Below, piece by piece: positions 28,936 to 40,473 of a stretch of 64,000 nt of DNA. Position 1 is the first letter of the stretch. The number at the start of each line of letters is the position of its first letter. The DNA is from Loxodes magnus. Lineage: Eukaryota; Ciliophora; Karyorelictea; Loxodida; Loxodidae. The notes beneath the pieces were generated by a model, which was not told the DNA's origin, did not search any database, and saw only the letters and a list, made by a program, of their open reading frames with translations. Made by a program: the position numbers and the translations under genes. The stretch lies in the NCBI GenBank assembly GCA_946699065.1, contig CAMPDV010000040.1, positions 558,001 through 622,000 of the forward strand. Direction: 5' to 3'.

Positions 28936-31900
28936 TCAAAACACTAGTTCTTCTATATCCTCCACCTATAATAAAAATAAACTTACATCTGCGTATATTT
29001 TTTGTCTGTTTTAATTTATGTTAGTTGCTTAATTTTATTTTGAGCTTCCTGGAAAATCGTTGAAAATTTCTTTTTTGCTTGTGTTTTAATTTGCCTACTT
29101 AGCTGGCATGATATTGAAGTTTTCTTCAAAACTCTGATCAAATAATTTGTAGCTTTAGTCAGAACTATTCAAGTTCTATTATATGTTTTATTTATCTTAT
29201 TTGGATGCTTATTATATACCACTTACTTATTGCTAAGATTTAGTATCCTTTTACTAGTTAAATGCATTAAATTGCTGGCTTTAATTAAAAGTACCAACAG
29301 AGGGGTTCTAAGTTAAATTTGACTGATATTGGTTAGTATTTTATAGTTGTACAAAATTTGAAGGCACAGAAAAGTCTTATTTTGGAGTATTAAAAGTGTT
29401 CTAACTAATTTTTTTATCCTTAAAAGTACTACTTTAGGGTTATTAATTATTAAAAAGATTGTTATTGAAAATTGACTGTTCGTTATCGTTTTTAAGTACT
29501 TTTCTCCTCCTTGAAGTTCCTATATCTAATGTTTATATCTGAATTTCTTCTTTTTTTGCTTAATTCTCTTGTTAAGCCAAAAATAGTGGTGGTTTTTATA
29601 TCATTTCATTGTTATTGGGTTCTTAATTATTGTAGAAGCCTTAATTATTATTAATTCCCTAATTGCTATTGATGCCTTAGTTGTTGCTAAGGCCTTAGTT
29701 ATAATTGAATCCTTGATTGCGATTAAAGCCTTAATTACTTTTAAAGTTTTAATTATTATTAAATCCCTAATTACTATTGATGCCTGAATTGTTACTAAGG
29801 CCTTAGTTATTATTAAATCCCTAATTATTATTGAATCCTTATTTGTTGTTAAGACCTTGGCTAACATTAGTTCCTTAGTTGTTAATAAAGCTCTAATTAG
29901 AAATATTTTTTTCTGGATTTAAATTCTATTTTTATTACTATAATTATGCAGTAATGTTTTGGGCTTAAGGTTATTATACTTAAGTTTAGTTTCCCGCTGT
30001 ACTAAATTATTTTTATTCCTGTAAATTTTGCTACTAAGTATTCTCATTTTGTTACATGTTTGCTTAAATTTACTGATTTTAATTATTTAAATTCCTTCTC
30101 GCTTTTAAGTTTGGCTTAGTGAAAGAAGATTATATATTTTATTGAGTTTAAACTTACTAATTTTTTTCGTTGTTTTTAACTTCTTCTTAATGTTATGGCT
30201 GCTGATTAACTGGCTGATTTTGCACCTCATTTGTTTTTAATTGCATTATAAATTTAGGTTCTTATATAGTATTAGTATCCTTAGTTTCAGGGATTTTAAT
30301 AGCTTCATTATTTTTAGTTTGCTATATTTTATCGACTGTATTTTAGACATTTTGCTTCTTCTTAAAATTAGGCTTTGAATAGATAGTTGATTAGGTTGCT
30401 TATTCCTAAAATATATTAGTATTCTGATTCTAACTCTACGCAATAGCTACCTTTTTCTCTTCTTGCTTAAAAGGCTTATCTTCTTATTTTTTAACTTCTA
30501 ACTTTTCATTTTCTTATTTAACTTTATCTGATTTCTTTAACTAAAATGGATTTACTTGAGTTATATTAACTTCTTAGGATTTTTATAGTTCTTTTTTGGT
30601 GATTAAGCTATTATTCCTTTTAGGCTTTTATGACTTGTTTCGTGAAAAGTTAGGCGATACTAAAGATGAATGCACAACTTTTTATGGGCTTTAGTCTTTA
30701 TGCTGCTATTTCTTTTATATATAGTTTTAATCCAAAGAATACTTAGGACTTATCGCAGTGCTTTACGTTAAAAATATTTTCTAAGATTCTTACTTTTTTT
30801 CTGCCTTTTGAATTATAACTTGCTAAGATTTTTAAGTTTTAATTACTTATTCTTATATTTATTAGGGAGTACTATCAGCACTATTGAATTATGGAAATGA
30901 GATTTAGTTTTGATTTTTCACTTGTTATTCCTTTTTTTCCTGAAGTTCTTGCTTATCCATTTATAGATTTTGTATTTCATTTTTTTTTTCTTCTAATCGT
31001 GATGTAATTTCATAATACTATGTTTAGAAATCTCTCATTTAATTTTAGTAATTGATCTCAATTCGCTAAGCTTATTTTTCAAGCTCTTTCATAATATTTA
31101 ACAAATTCTACTTTCTGTTTAATAAAGCACTTGCTTATTCCCTTAAACTTTGCTATTCCTTATTTTCTTCTATAATTCCGTTCTCTTAAGAATATTTCTT
31201 CATTGCTTCATAGTTTCTATTTAATTAAGATTCGTGTTTTACTTTCTCTTTAAAATGTTACTCAGCTTATTCATGATCCTTATTCAATTTGAATATCTTT
31301 TGCTAGTAGAATAATATATTTCTAGATATTTCTTCATACTATCTAGTTTGCTAGCTTAAATCTTAATTCTAGAACTATTTCTAATAAGCATTTTACTTAC
31401 TCGTTGCTTTCTTTATTTTTCCTTCTAGCTGTTAAATTAAATTCTTTTTCTCCAAAATTTATTTTTCTAGTTCGATAGAGTATTGAATATCATTAAATTT
31501 ATTTCATCTTTTCTTAAATAATAAATAATCATTTCTATATACTTAAAAAACTTACTCATATTATGTCTATTTCTTTCTGGCATTCACTAAAATTTCCTCA
31601 GTTACTTTTTCATTTTAATCTAGTCCTTTAATTGGCTCTAATTTAATGACTTACTTTTATTTTGCTATTTTTCATATAAATCTTTCAGTTCGTCATTTAG
31701 TAGTTTGAGTTTTTCTTTTAACTCGTAGTTTTCATTCCTTAGCATTTCTAATTCTTTTCTTTAATCTATTTTGCTTCCAAAATTTTTCTTATTGCTCTTC
31801 TTACTATCTTCTAATAGGTTTTAGTCTTCATTAATGTTTCTTGCTGAAACTGATTCCGTTTTAGATTAAACTATCAAATTTTTTTGGACTCCAAGTTTAT

Positions 31901-32384
31901 CTTACGTTTTGCTTTCTTTTTTCTCATAAGTTTGATAATCAATTTCTACTTTTTTCTTCTTTTATTACCCTTAACTAGATTCATCTTCACTTCTACTACT
32001 GGAATTTTCCTAATTATACTTAAAAGTATTTTACTTCTATTACTGCTCAAATATAATCTAAGGTTGCCTATCAGTTTTTTAATTATTTTATTAATTTTCA
32101 TTTGTTTTCTCTGATTCATTAAGATATTTACTCTAATTTATTTTATGATATTTAGGAGGTTTAGTATTATCCTCTTCAATAGGAGTAAATTTAGAAGTAT
32201 TAACTTCACTAAATTTGCCCATAGGAGTCTTTTTTCGAGATTCAGGAGTCTTTAAGGTTTTTACTTCGGTTTCACTGTTTTTTGCCTCACTATTACCTCT
32301 TGAATTCAAATATTCCTTATCCCCACTGAAATCTTGATATTACTAACCTTCAAAATCTTCAGAATATTCAGAATTAACAGACAT
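28936..32384 (-). CDS. Large coiled-coil protein with prion-like NQGF repeats, 1136 aa
   Basis: Start ATG 32384 (MSVNSEYSEDFEGQQYQDFS), end TGA 28936. Introns of 17 nt (31638-31654, GTAAGT donor) and 21 nt (28966-28986) leave 1137 codons. Residues 1-220 are acidic and disordered with TP sites. About 230-500 form a long coiled coil (KELEMLRNENYELKEKLKLL, later KNEIQNLQMDKQELQEKK). About 500-850 are Gln/Lys/Ser-rich. About 845-922 are 13 perfect-length copies of a six-residue unit (N-x-N-Q-G-F/L/I). The C-terminal 200 residues are again Asn/Gln-rich and end KIYADVEDIEELVF. A prion-like domain attached to a coiled coil suggests a self-assembling scaffold or ribonucleoprotein granule component; no family assigned. 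Confidence 0.75.
29617..29850 (-). repeat. 13 x 18 bp in-frame tandem repeat coding for NxNQGF units
   Basis: Thirteen contiguous 18 bp units with no length change, encoding variants of N-N-N-Q-G-F in the 1136-residue coiled-coil gene. Positions 4-5 (Q-G) are nearly fixed, position 6 is F, L or I, and positions 1-3 vary among N, S, K, R and Y. Codons for the same residue differ between units (TAA, TAG and CAA for Gln), so the array is not a fresh DNA expansion; the protein pattern is being kept. Confidence 0.85.
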
Positions 32385-35300
32385 TTTAGAAACGTTTTAA
32401 TTAAATCTATTATTTAGTTTAATTCCACTATTACCATCTTGCTATAAACTCTCTTTATCATTATACTTTCTATATTTCCATTATAATCCTCTCAATATGA
32501 CTTTAGTCCTTCTTCTATTCTTATTAGGAACAAAGGGATTAAGTATTATCACTAAGATAATGAATAAGCCTAATAATCTTAAACTAGTTAAGGAAAACCC
32601 TTTAAATGGGATAGTAGCTTTATTAGATTAAAAGAACTATCATAGTCATACCAAGTAGATGCCTAATTTTGCAGTTAAAGTAGTACTTTATTAATTGTAA
32701 ACTAAGCAAAGTTTATTGTTTAGCAGTTTATACTTAATGGATTATAAAGAAAGGGTATTAAGTAATAAGAGCATGCAGTATTTATTATATACAGTTATGC
32801 TCTAATAATAAGTATAATTATTTGCTTCTAGTAGCTTTTGCTTTATTGCTATTATAATATCAAAATAATCTTCTATTATCCTTTCCCTCCTATTTTGTGA
32901 TTATTTGGTCCATTTATTTTCTATGCTTAACTCTTCGTTTTGAATGCTTACATTATTGAGTTTTAGTTAAAGTTCTATAATTCTTAGTTTATTACTTGCA
33001 TGTTTGAAGTAGTTAGGAATGGTATCTTTTTTATTATAATGAAAGATCGTTCAACTGTGAATATTAAATAACTATCGCATTAAAACCAGAAACATTTATA
33101 AAAGGCTACAAGAATAAGAAGGTAGTAATCTTTATAAAGTATCCCTTAAACTAATTTAGTGCTAAGTAATAATAGGATAAGCAATAACCACGTACGTGCA
33201 TTTTAAACTTTAACCAGTGATTGATAACCAGAATTCCTTGATTTTAAAATGTTATTATAAATCCCAAATAAATTATTAGCATTTAATGAGTAAAATCCTT
33301 AATAACGCCTAACAATAAGTATTATATAAAGCATTCTAGATAATAAACTTTTTAGTAGTCTATTTCTCTTATAATTTTTGAGAGGGATAAAGTTAAAATT
33401 ATTAGTTTTAATAATTAAATAATACCTCCATTAAGTAGAAGACTTCATCATTTCCATTGCTAAAACTTTTGTAATAACAAGTTACTTTTTGCTAACTATT
33501 TAAAGTGCTTTGATAGTATTAATTTAAAGTATTCTTCAAATTGAAGATATTTAGCTATACTTATTAAGTCTACATATTTTGCTATACCTGATATTTAAGT
33601 AAAGGTATATCTATCTTTATTTATATACAAATGTATAAGAAAGATGTTTGCTTTACTTTCATTTAATAATAGACAGCACTCAATCAGATTGTCAAGAATC
33701 AGGCTTATTCTAGCAAAGTGTTTTATTAGATTAAATTTTAAGATTAAAATAGTAAAGAAGCAAAGTATAAGTAATCAGTTAGTTCTATATTCCTCTCTAT
33801 AATACATTCAAGCTTGCCTAACAAGTTAAAGATATTCAAACTGGAACATAATAAAGTTAATCAATTAATAGTATTAAAAAGAGAAGTATGCAAGAAAAAT
33901 GCTTTTAGATATATCTACTGAAATTACTATGCACTTCTATTAGTAAAGAATTAAATTGGAAAAGCAAATGTTTCTAGTTATATTATAAAGAGTGCTATTT
34001 CTATTTTCTTAGTTTAACTATAAACTACTAAGCAACATAATAATACCTTTAGAGAATATAGATGTAGGAAGAGTTTAAGAATGTATTAGGTTATCTATTC
34101 CTTAATTATAATGATTATGCAGTGCTTACATTAATTAACTTTACATTTTTTAAGTATTATATAATGCTCCCTTTTTAATATTTAGGCAAATTATTTTAAT
34201 ATTGATTTGATAGCTAAAGCCTAGATATTTTGCTAAAAATTCATATATTCGGAGACTGAAATAAATTAGAATGTTAGATCTCTGAATTAGGGAAGATTAG
34301 AGTGATAGAATCACTTTATCTCATAAGATTATAAGATTCTGGTCATGGCTATAAATTTCAAACAATTAGTCTACATTCAGGTTTGCTATCTAACTTTATA
34401 TATAATTGAAAGTAAAATCTAGCCTATTTCTATTCAAGTTCAAATGAAGACTATTTCTTGTTTACTAAGTTGCTAAAAAATAACTTTAGCATATTAAAAT
34501 GAATCTCAGAAGTAGATTGATATTACGAGTCTTTAAAAGAATATTATAGCATCTTATGCAAATCCTATAGATTTATAATTAGCCTGGTAGTTTACATACT
34601 TTATTATTAATACTTATATAATTAGAATATATTAAGAATGCTTAGTCCAAAGATATATATTCTGTAGACAATATATTGAAAATATGGTTATAGTTCTTTA
34701 TATGGATTTATTAGAAAGTATTATAATTATCTACTGATTGAGTTCATTATTAGTCTTATCAATCAGATCTACAATCTAGGAAGTTTTAAATAAACCCATT
34801 AATTTACAAAATCTTTGTTTACGCTAGTCATTTAAAACTAGCTTTTAGTTTATTATTATTAGCTAAAATTTATTTAACGTTATAATTACAAAAGCATCAG
34901 GAGTTTTCAACTGATTATCTTAGATAAACAATATCAAAAGTATAAGAGTTATGAAATAAACCAATATTAAGCTGAAGATTAGAATAACCAAGTAAAGGTT
35001 TATAGAGTGAAAGTTAGAATCTTTTATAAGTAATAAAAGCAATTATTTAGTTAATGATTCAAAATAACTTATCAGATTTAACTTATTTTATTAAGTTAAT
35101 TAAAAGAGAAATTCAAATTATTCAAACTATAAGATATATTATTGTTTAGCATTAAAATTTAAGAAGCTTCAACCATTTCACAAATCTTACTGTTAATTAC
35201 TTATTTTCCTTTTTGATATGACTTTTTATTTAAAAGATTCATATTAAAGCATTATGATTATTTAATAATAATATCATAGTAACTATTCTAGATTCTTGCT

Positions 35301-36419
35301 TTATAGTTTCAATTTTATTTAGTCTATCTATTGTAAATTGCTTACTTAATATTTGAATATACACTAATTCAAACTTTATTTTTATTATTCTATTTTTTCC
35401 TAAAATTAAGTTATAATCCTATTACTTAATGATTCATATTGATTCTTTAAAATTAAGCTTTATAGTAAATAAAATATATTAAGATGCTATATTTTATAGT
35501 ATTAAAACCATCTAACTAATGATGAGTAAAAGTAAGTCTATAGCTATTATTAATGTATATCTTTAATTTCTTAAATAAATACTCTATTTTTCTTTTCAAT
35601 AAGCATTTCTTTATGGAATGTATACGAAAGCTAATTACCTAATTTAAATTCTATTAAGCTTTTTCCAACAAATTTTTATATTCCTTTTTATTATTTTAGT
35701 TAATATATTTTGAAAATGAAGGAATATTCAGATTCCATTTAGAAATCGTGCTGTTTGTTTAGAATTTTAATAAGTTGTTGATATAAAACAAAGAGCCTCT
35801 GCTCAGATTTTTCTTACTCTCGCTTAAGTTTTTAAACTATTTTGACTGCATTTTTTGATTCTATTATTTATATGAACATTGGTCTTCAAAGTATTGAAAT
35901 CCAAATTTATAAAAATGAACACTAAGTTTTCATATATAATTAATAAAGTTAAGTAAGTGAAGATAACTAAATACCTTCCTAGTATAATTATATATTTTAA
36001 GCTTTTAAAAAGTCTAATTTTAGTTGAATAATTGCTATTACTCTCTCCATAATAACTAACTAACTAGATACATATATTTAGAAAGAATAAGACAAGATTA
36101 ATTTATAGAAAGACTCCTTAAGATTAAAGCTTCATTTTAATGAAATTTAAATTTCTCATTCCTGTCTTAGGATATCAAATCTTAGGTTTTAAACTTAGGT
36201 AAAAGAAGAAAAAATGAGTCAGATATATTTGAAAGTTTGACTCTAAAATTTAAATATTAAATAGGTACTTATTCAGACACTATTAGCATTTATTTATATG
36301 ATAAGTGATGTATTAATGAAATACTTGGAAATTGTTAGATTAATTTAAATGGTATAAATAGCATTTTTTCAGTAATTATTTAGATATTTATCTTTATTTT
36401 ATCCCTTTTAGATATAAAA
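32385..36419. other. Largest gene-free stretch, 4.0 kb
   Basis: Divergent region between the NQGF gene and the kelch gene. AT-rich on both strands with no frame that stays protein-like and no tRNA-like GC island. I see no transposon ends. Confidence 0.5.
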
Positions 36420-39400
36420 ATGTATCTATTTCTTTACTTCTTGATGCACTTATGCTTAGCATAGTGAAGCTTAATTCCTAAAACTTTAACTCCTCCTGAA
36501 AGGAGAAATTATTTTTCTGGAAGTATAAATAAAGAAAAAGGTTATTTTGTTATCACGATGGGATAAGGGCTTAAAGGAATTTTGTAAGATACTTGGAAAT
36601 ATGATATGAACATTAATTAATGGTCATTTTTGGCGCTTACTTTTGATTTAGCGCCAGAAGCAAGACATTCCTCATGCAATTAGTTTTTGAAATAGGATGA
36701 GAGTATTCTTTTGTTTGGAGGATATACTAACAATGGGCCTCAAAATGATCTCTGAATTTTTTCGGTTCCATTCTAGAAATGAACCTATGTTAATTAGCTA
36801 GGAGCCAAGCCTGAGCCCAGATATTATACTGCTTGCAATTTAGAAGAAAAGCAAAATGGAAGTTCTTACCTTTACGTTTTTGGAGGCCTTGGATTTACTG
36901 GGTATCTTAATGATACTTGAGTCTTAGATATCAAAAGTTTAACTTGAACTGAGTTGCAAACAAAAGGAGAAAATCCTGGTATATAGTAATTAGCAACAAT
37001 AATAATTGATGAAGGCGAACTTATTTTAAAATAAGCAGGCTATCTAGAAAACTACTAAGTAGTCTATATTCTAAATTTAGAAAGCTTAGTATGAAGAACT
37101 ACTATTCCCTCAGGCAATTTTGGAGACTAATGCTATAGTGGTGAAGCTTTAGATCATAAAAATAAAATATTATATATTGCAGGAGGGTGGAGTGACTCAT
37201 AAAGTGATGATATGCCAGAATTTTGAAAACTTGAATATAGTGATCATAGCAACCTAAAATATACTAAACTAATAGAATATGAGGAGTTACTTGTAAGGGA
37301 TTCAGGATACGCAACGTTTTATAATAATAAAGTATGAGTTTTTGCAGGGTATTCTATATATGGATTAAGAAATGATTTAGCAAATGTTGATTTAAGTTAA
37401 AAAACTCTTAAATGGGAATTAATAGAAGATAGCTTTGATTCTCCAGGACCTCGTTAGTTTCATACAATGGATGTAATTTCTACTAAAGCTTATGTTTTTG
37501 GAGGAAGAAATGAAAAAAATGAACCTATGAATGAATTATGAAGTTTAGAGCTAGAAAGATGATATTGAACTTAGCAAATTTTACAGGGTGATTCTCCAAC
37601 TCCTAGATATGAGCATGTTTCAGCTGTTCATGGAAATTATCTAATTATTTGGGGAGGATAAAATGAAAAGGAATTTTTAAATGATATGTATGCATATAAT
37701 ACGTTAACTTAATCTTGAAAATAAGTTCAAAGTTCAGAATCTCCTTTACCTAGAGCAGGAGCATGCTCAACCTTTAATTATGATAGGTTGTATATTTTTG
37801 GAGGAGAAACTACCATAGGATATGTTAATGATTTATGGCAATTTGATTTCAGTAACTAGATATGATCTAAAATTTCTTCTTTAGAAATTCAAGGAACTGT
37901 AAAGTTAAAATATAGCGAGTGCTATATAAATGGAGATTGAATTTATGTTTTTAATGGAGAGTATCAAGCAAAAAATCCATAAAACTAAGTATTTGCATAT
38001 CATTTAAAGGAAAAGTATTGGCACAAGTTCGCAGCGTCGTAATATCCCTAATCCAAATCTACTCATGTTGCTATTGAAAATTTTATTGCTTATTTTGGTG
38101 GCTAAACATGAGGACTATATGCTTCTAATAATTTTATTTATGGCAAGCTTGATACTCATGAATGAGATGTGATGGAATATTAACAGAATGACTAAAATAA
38201 GCCTGAATTTGTTTATGGACATGCAATGGCTTACTACAAGAATTAAATATTGGTATTTGGAGGAGGTTATGTACTTAATGATATTTCTTTAGAATAAAGA
38301 TCTTAAAACTAATTAAGAATATACACTCTACCTTCTAAATGCTAGAATTCTACATTATGCTATTGGCCTTGTAGTTATGGAACTTATTACGAGTAAGATT
38401 AATGCTAATTATGTCCTCCTGGAACTTATGATAATTCATCACATTATTGCAAAAAATGCTCAATAGGAATGGAATAACAAACTAAAGGAGCATTTTCCAA
38501 AGACTAATGCATACCATGTGCAGATGGCTACTATGGAGATAAAGAAGGGCTTTAATTTTGCTATCAATGCCCAACCGGTTATTTTTGTGGTGTTGGCACA
38601 AGTTATCCTACAACAATATATGAAAATTATGAGTCAGATTCAGATCAACCATAAAACTACTAAAATAAATCAGAAGAAGTACAAGAGGCTAACATATATG
38701 TATATGCTGTGACTGCTTTTATTTTTTTAGTGACTGTTATATTTCTAATAGTATGAAGTTAAGCTTAAAATTATATGACCAAATTAGATTTATATGCTGG
38801 ACAGCATATCTTCTAAATTAACGAAGCCATAATACTTACCAAAAATGCCTTTGGAGGCTTTTTTTCCATCTTATTTTTAATTTTAGGAATAGCTCTAATT
38901 GGAATTAACTTAGACTAGTTTTTTATAGACAATATAAACGAAACTAAAGCACTAATTCCTTAGGTTGTATTAATGGAGAGCTATGACAATATATTCTCTA
39001 ATATTGACTCAACTGTTCTTTTTTCCTAATACCAAGGATATTGCACTGAATCTGGTAAAGATAGTACTTCATATACGGACTGCAATCTTTATATTTCATA
39101 TGACAAAAAAAATATAAAGCTAAAGTAAAATGAAGGGTATTGAAAAAAGATATAGTGCTTCAAAAAAGCAAAAGATTGCTATGTAAAGGTTTAGTGCTTT
39201 AACTGTGAAATTGGCAAAACTTCTGAGATCAATTATTTGCTAGAAGAATAAGATTCTTATTGCTCATAAATTAACTATAACATAACTGCAACCTCATCTA
39301 TCCCAAATGAACTATCTAGCATAGACATTTCTATTTATCCTGATTAGCATCAAGTTTTCAGAGGTACAAAATCAACCGTCTTAAAAGTTACTGCAATATC

Positions 39401-40031
39401 AAGTGTTTTTGAAACTGATGTTGAAAGTTAAATGGAGTATGACGATAGCACAGGATATCATATGATAATTGAAGGCTCTTTTACGAAAGGAAGTTAATTT
39501 CGAAGTACCGATGTTCAGTTTACGAATAATTTATACACAGATATTCAATTTAAATTAAGTGACTCCTCTTTAGTTACAAAGCAGCTAAAGAAATAAACAT
39601 TCATAGACTTACTAAGTTCTATGCTAGGATCCATTTTTGGTTTAATGGGGGCTGTGATGGGAATAATGACATTCTTAGAGAAAAGGAAAAATTCCTTACA
39701 AGAATGGATTAAAATATAAAACTTAAAAAAGTCAAAGCATTTTAGTTTCATAGCAAAGACACTTAAATGAAGGAAAGAATCTGAAGCTGAAGAAATAAAT
39801 GCAAATTACTATATCAATGCTAAATTAAAGTAAGAAGAAATTAGCTCTTAAGCTTCTACTGGTAAAAATGTAAAATCTAGATTACAAGTTAGCAACAAAG
39901 TATGAAAAACTCCTTAAGTAGATTTGCAAGATACTGAATAGACATTCTATCAAACAAACCATACAAACAATGGCTAAACGTTTGAAGAAAACGACTAAGA
40001 ATGTTCAAAAAGAGCTTAGATAGACTTTTGA
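36420..40031 (+). CDS. Kelch-repeat receptor-like membrane protein with Cys-rich module, 1203 aa
   Basis: An intronless 1204-codon frame from ATG 36420 to TGA 40029. A signal peptide (MYLFLYFLMHLCLAQWS) is followed by about ten kelch blades (residues 35-610) with the pattern LFGGYTNNG..NDLW, YVFGGLGFTGYLNDTWVL, YVFGGRNEKNEPMNELW, YIFGGETTIGYVNDLW. A Cys-rich ephrin-receptor/TNFR-like module (about 635-735) has CPPGTYDNSSHYCKKCSIG and CPTGYFCGVG. Membrane helices lie near 750-775, 810-830 and 1050-1075. The segment between the last two has its own cysteines and may be a second extracellular domain. A polar cytoplasmic tail ends KRAQIDF. Trp is mostly TGA. Probably a cell-surface receptor or adhesion protein. 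Confidence 0.88.
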
Positions 40032-40473
40032 CATATTATGTTATAAATCTAATTCTTTAAAATGAGTATTTTTTAAAGCTAAAGCTTAATTTTAAAAATA
40101 GCAATTTAAAGGAAGTAAGAAGCTTGATAAAAATAGAAAAATGTAGCTGCAAATTAATTCTTTAAAGCTATTAGAATCTAAGACGTTACAAATAATAAAT
40201 AAACAATAAAGATACTTTACATTTGCTAAGTAATTAGTATTTCCTTTAAATGGTTAAAAGTTTAGCTCAGGGTAAAATATTAAGAGACTTCCTTATAAAG
40301 TAACTGCTCAATAAATTATATAAAATAGTCAAGGATAAAATATATTTAATTCCTAGTATCTGGTAAATAAATGAGGAGCAAAGATAGATAGGGAGTGTTT
40401 GGTGATAAAATGAGAGTAATTGATTAAATAATAGATTTATTAATAAATTAAGCTTTAATTATCTATTATAATA
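40032..40473. other. Intergenic, 0.44 kb
   Basis: Between the tandem kelch and OSCA genes. Nothing recognised. Confidence 0.5.

Noticed and set aside
29617-29850. Regular 18 bp tandem units suggesting a CRISPR array or minisatellite
   Set aside because: There are no spacers, the units are in frame, and gln codons vary between copies.
29601-29867. A standard-code open stretch of 88 codons on the minus strand, rich in Ile, Lys and Thr
   Set aside because: It is the shifted frame of the 18 bp NQGF repeat array; the true frame continues on both sides for hundreds of codons.
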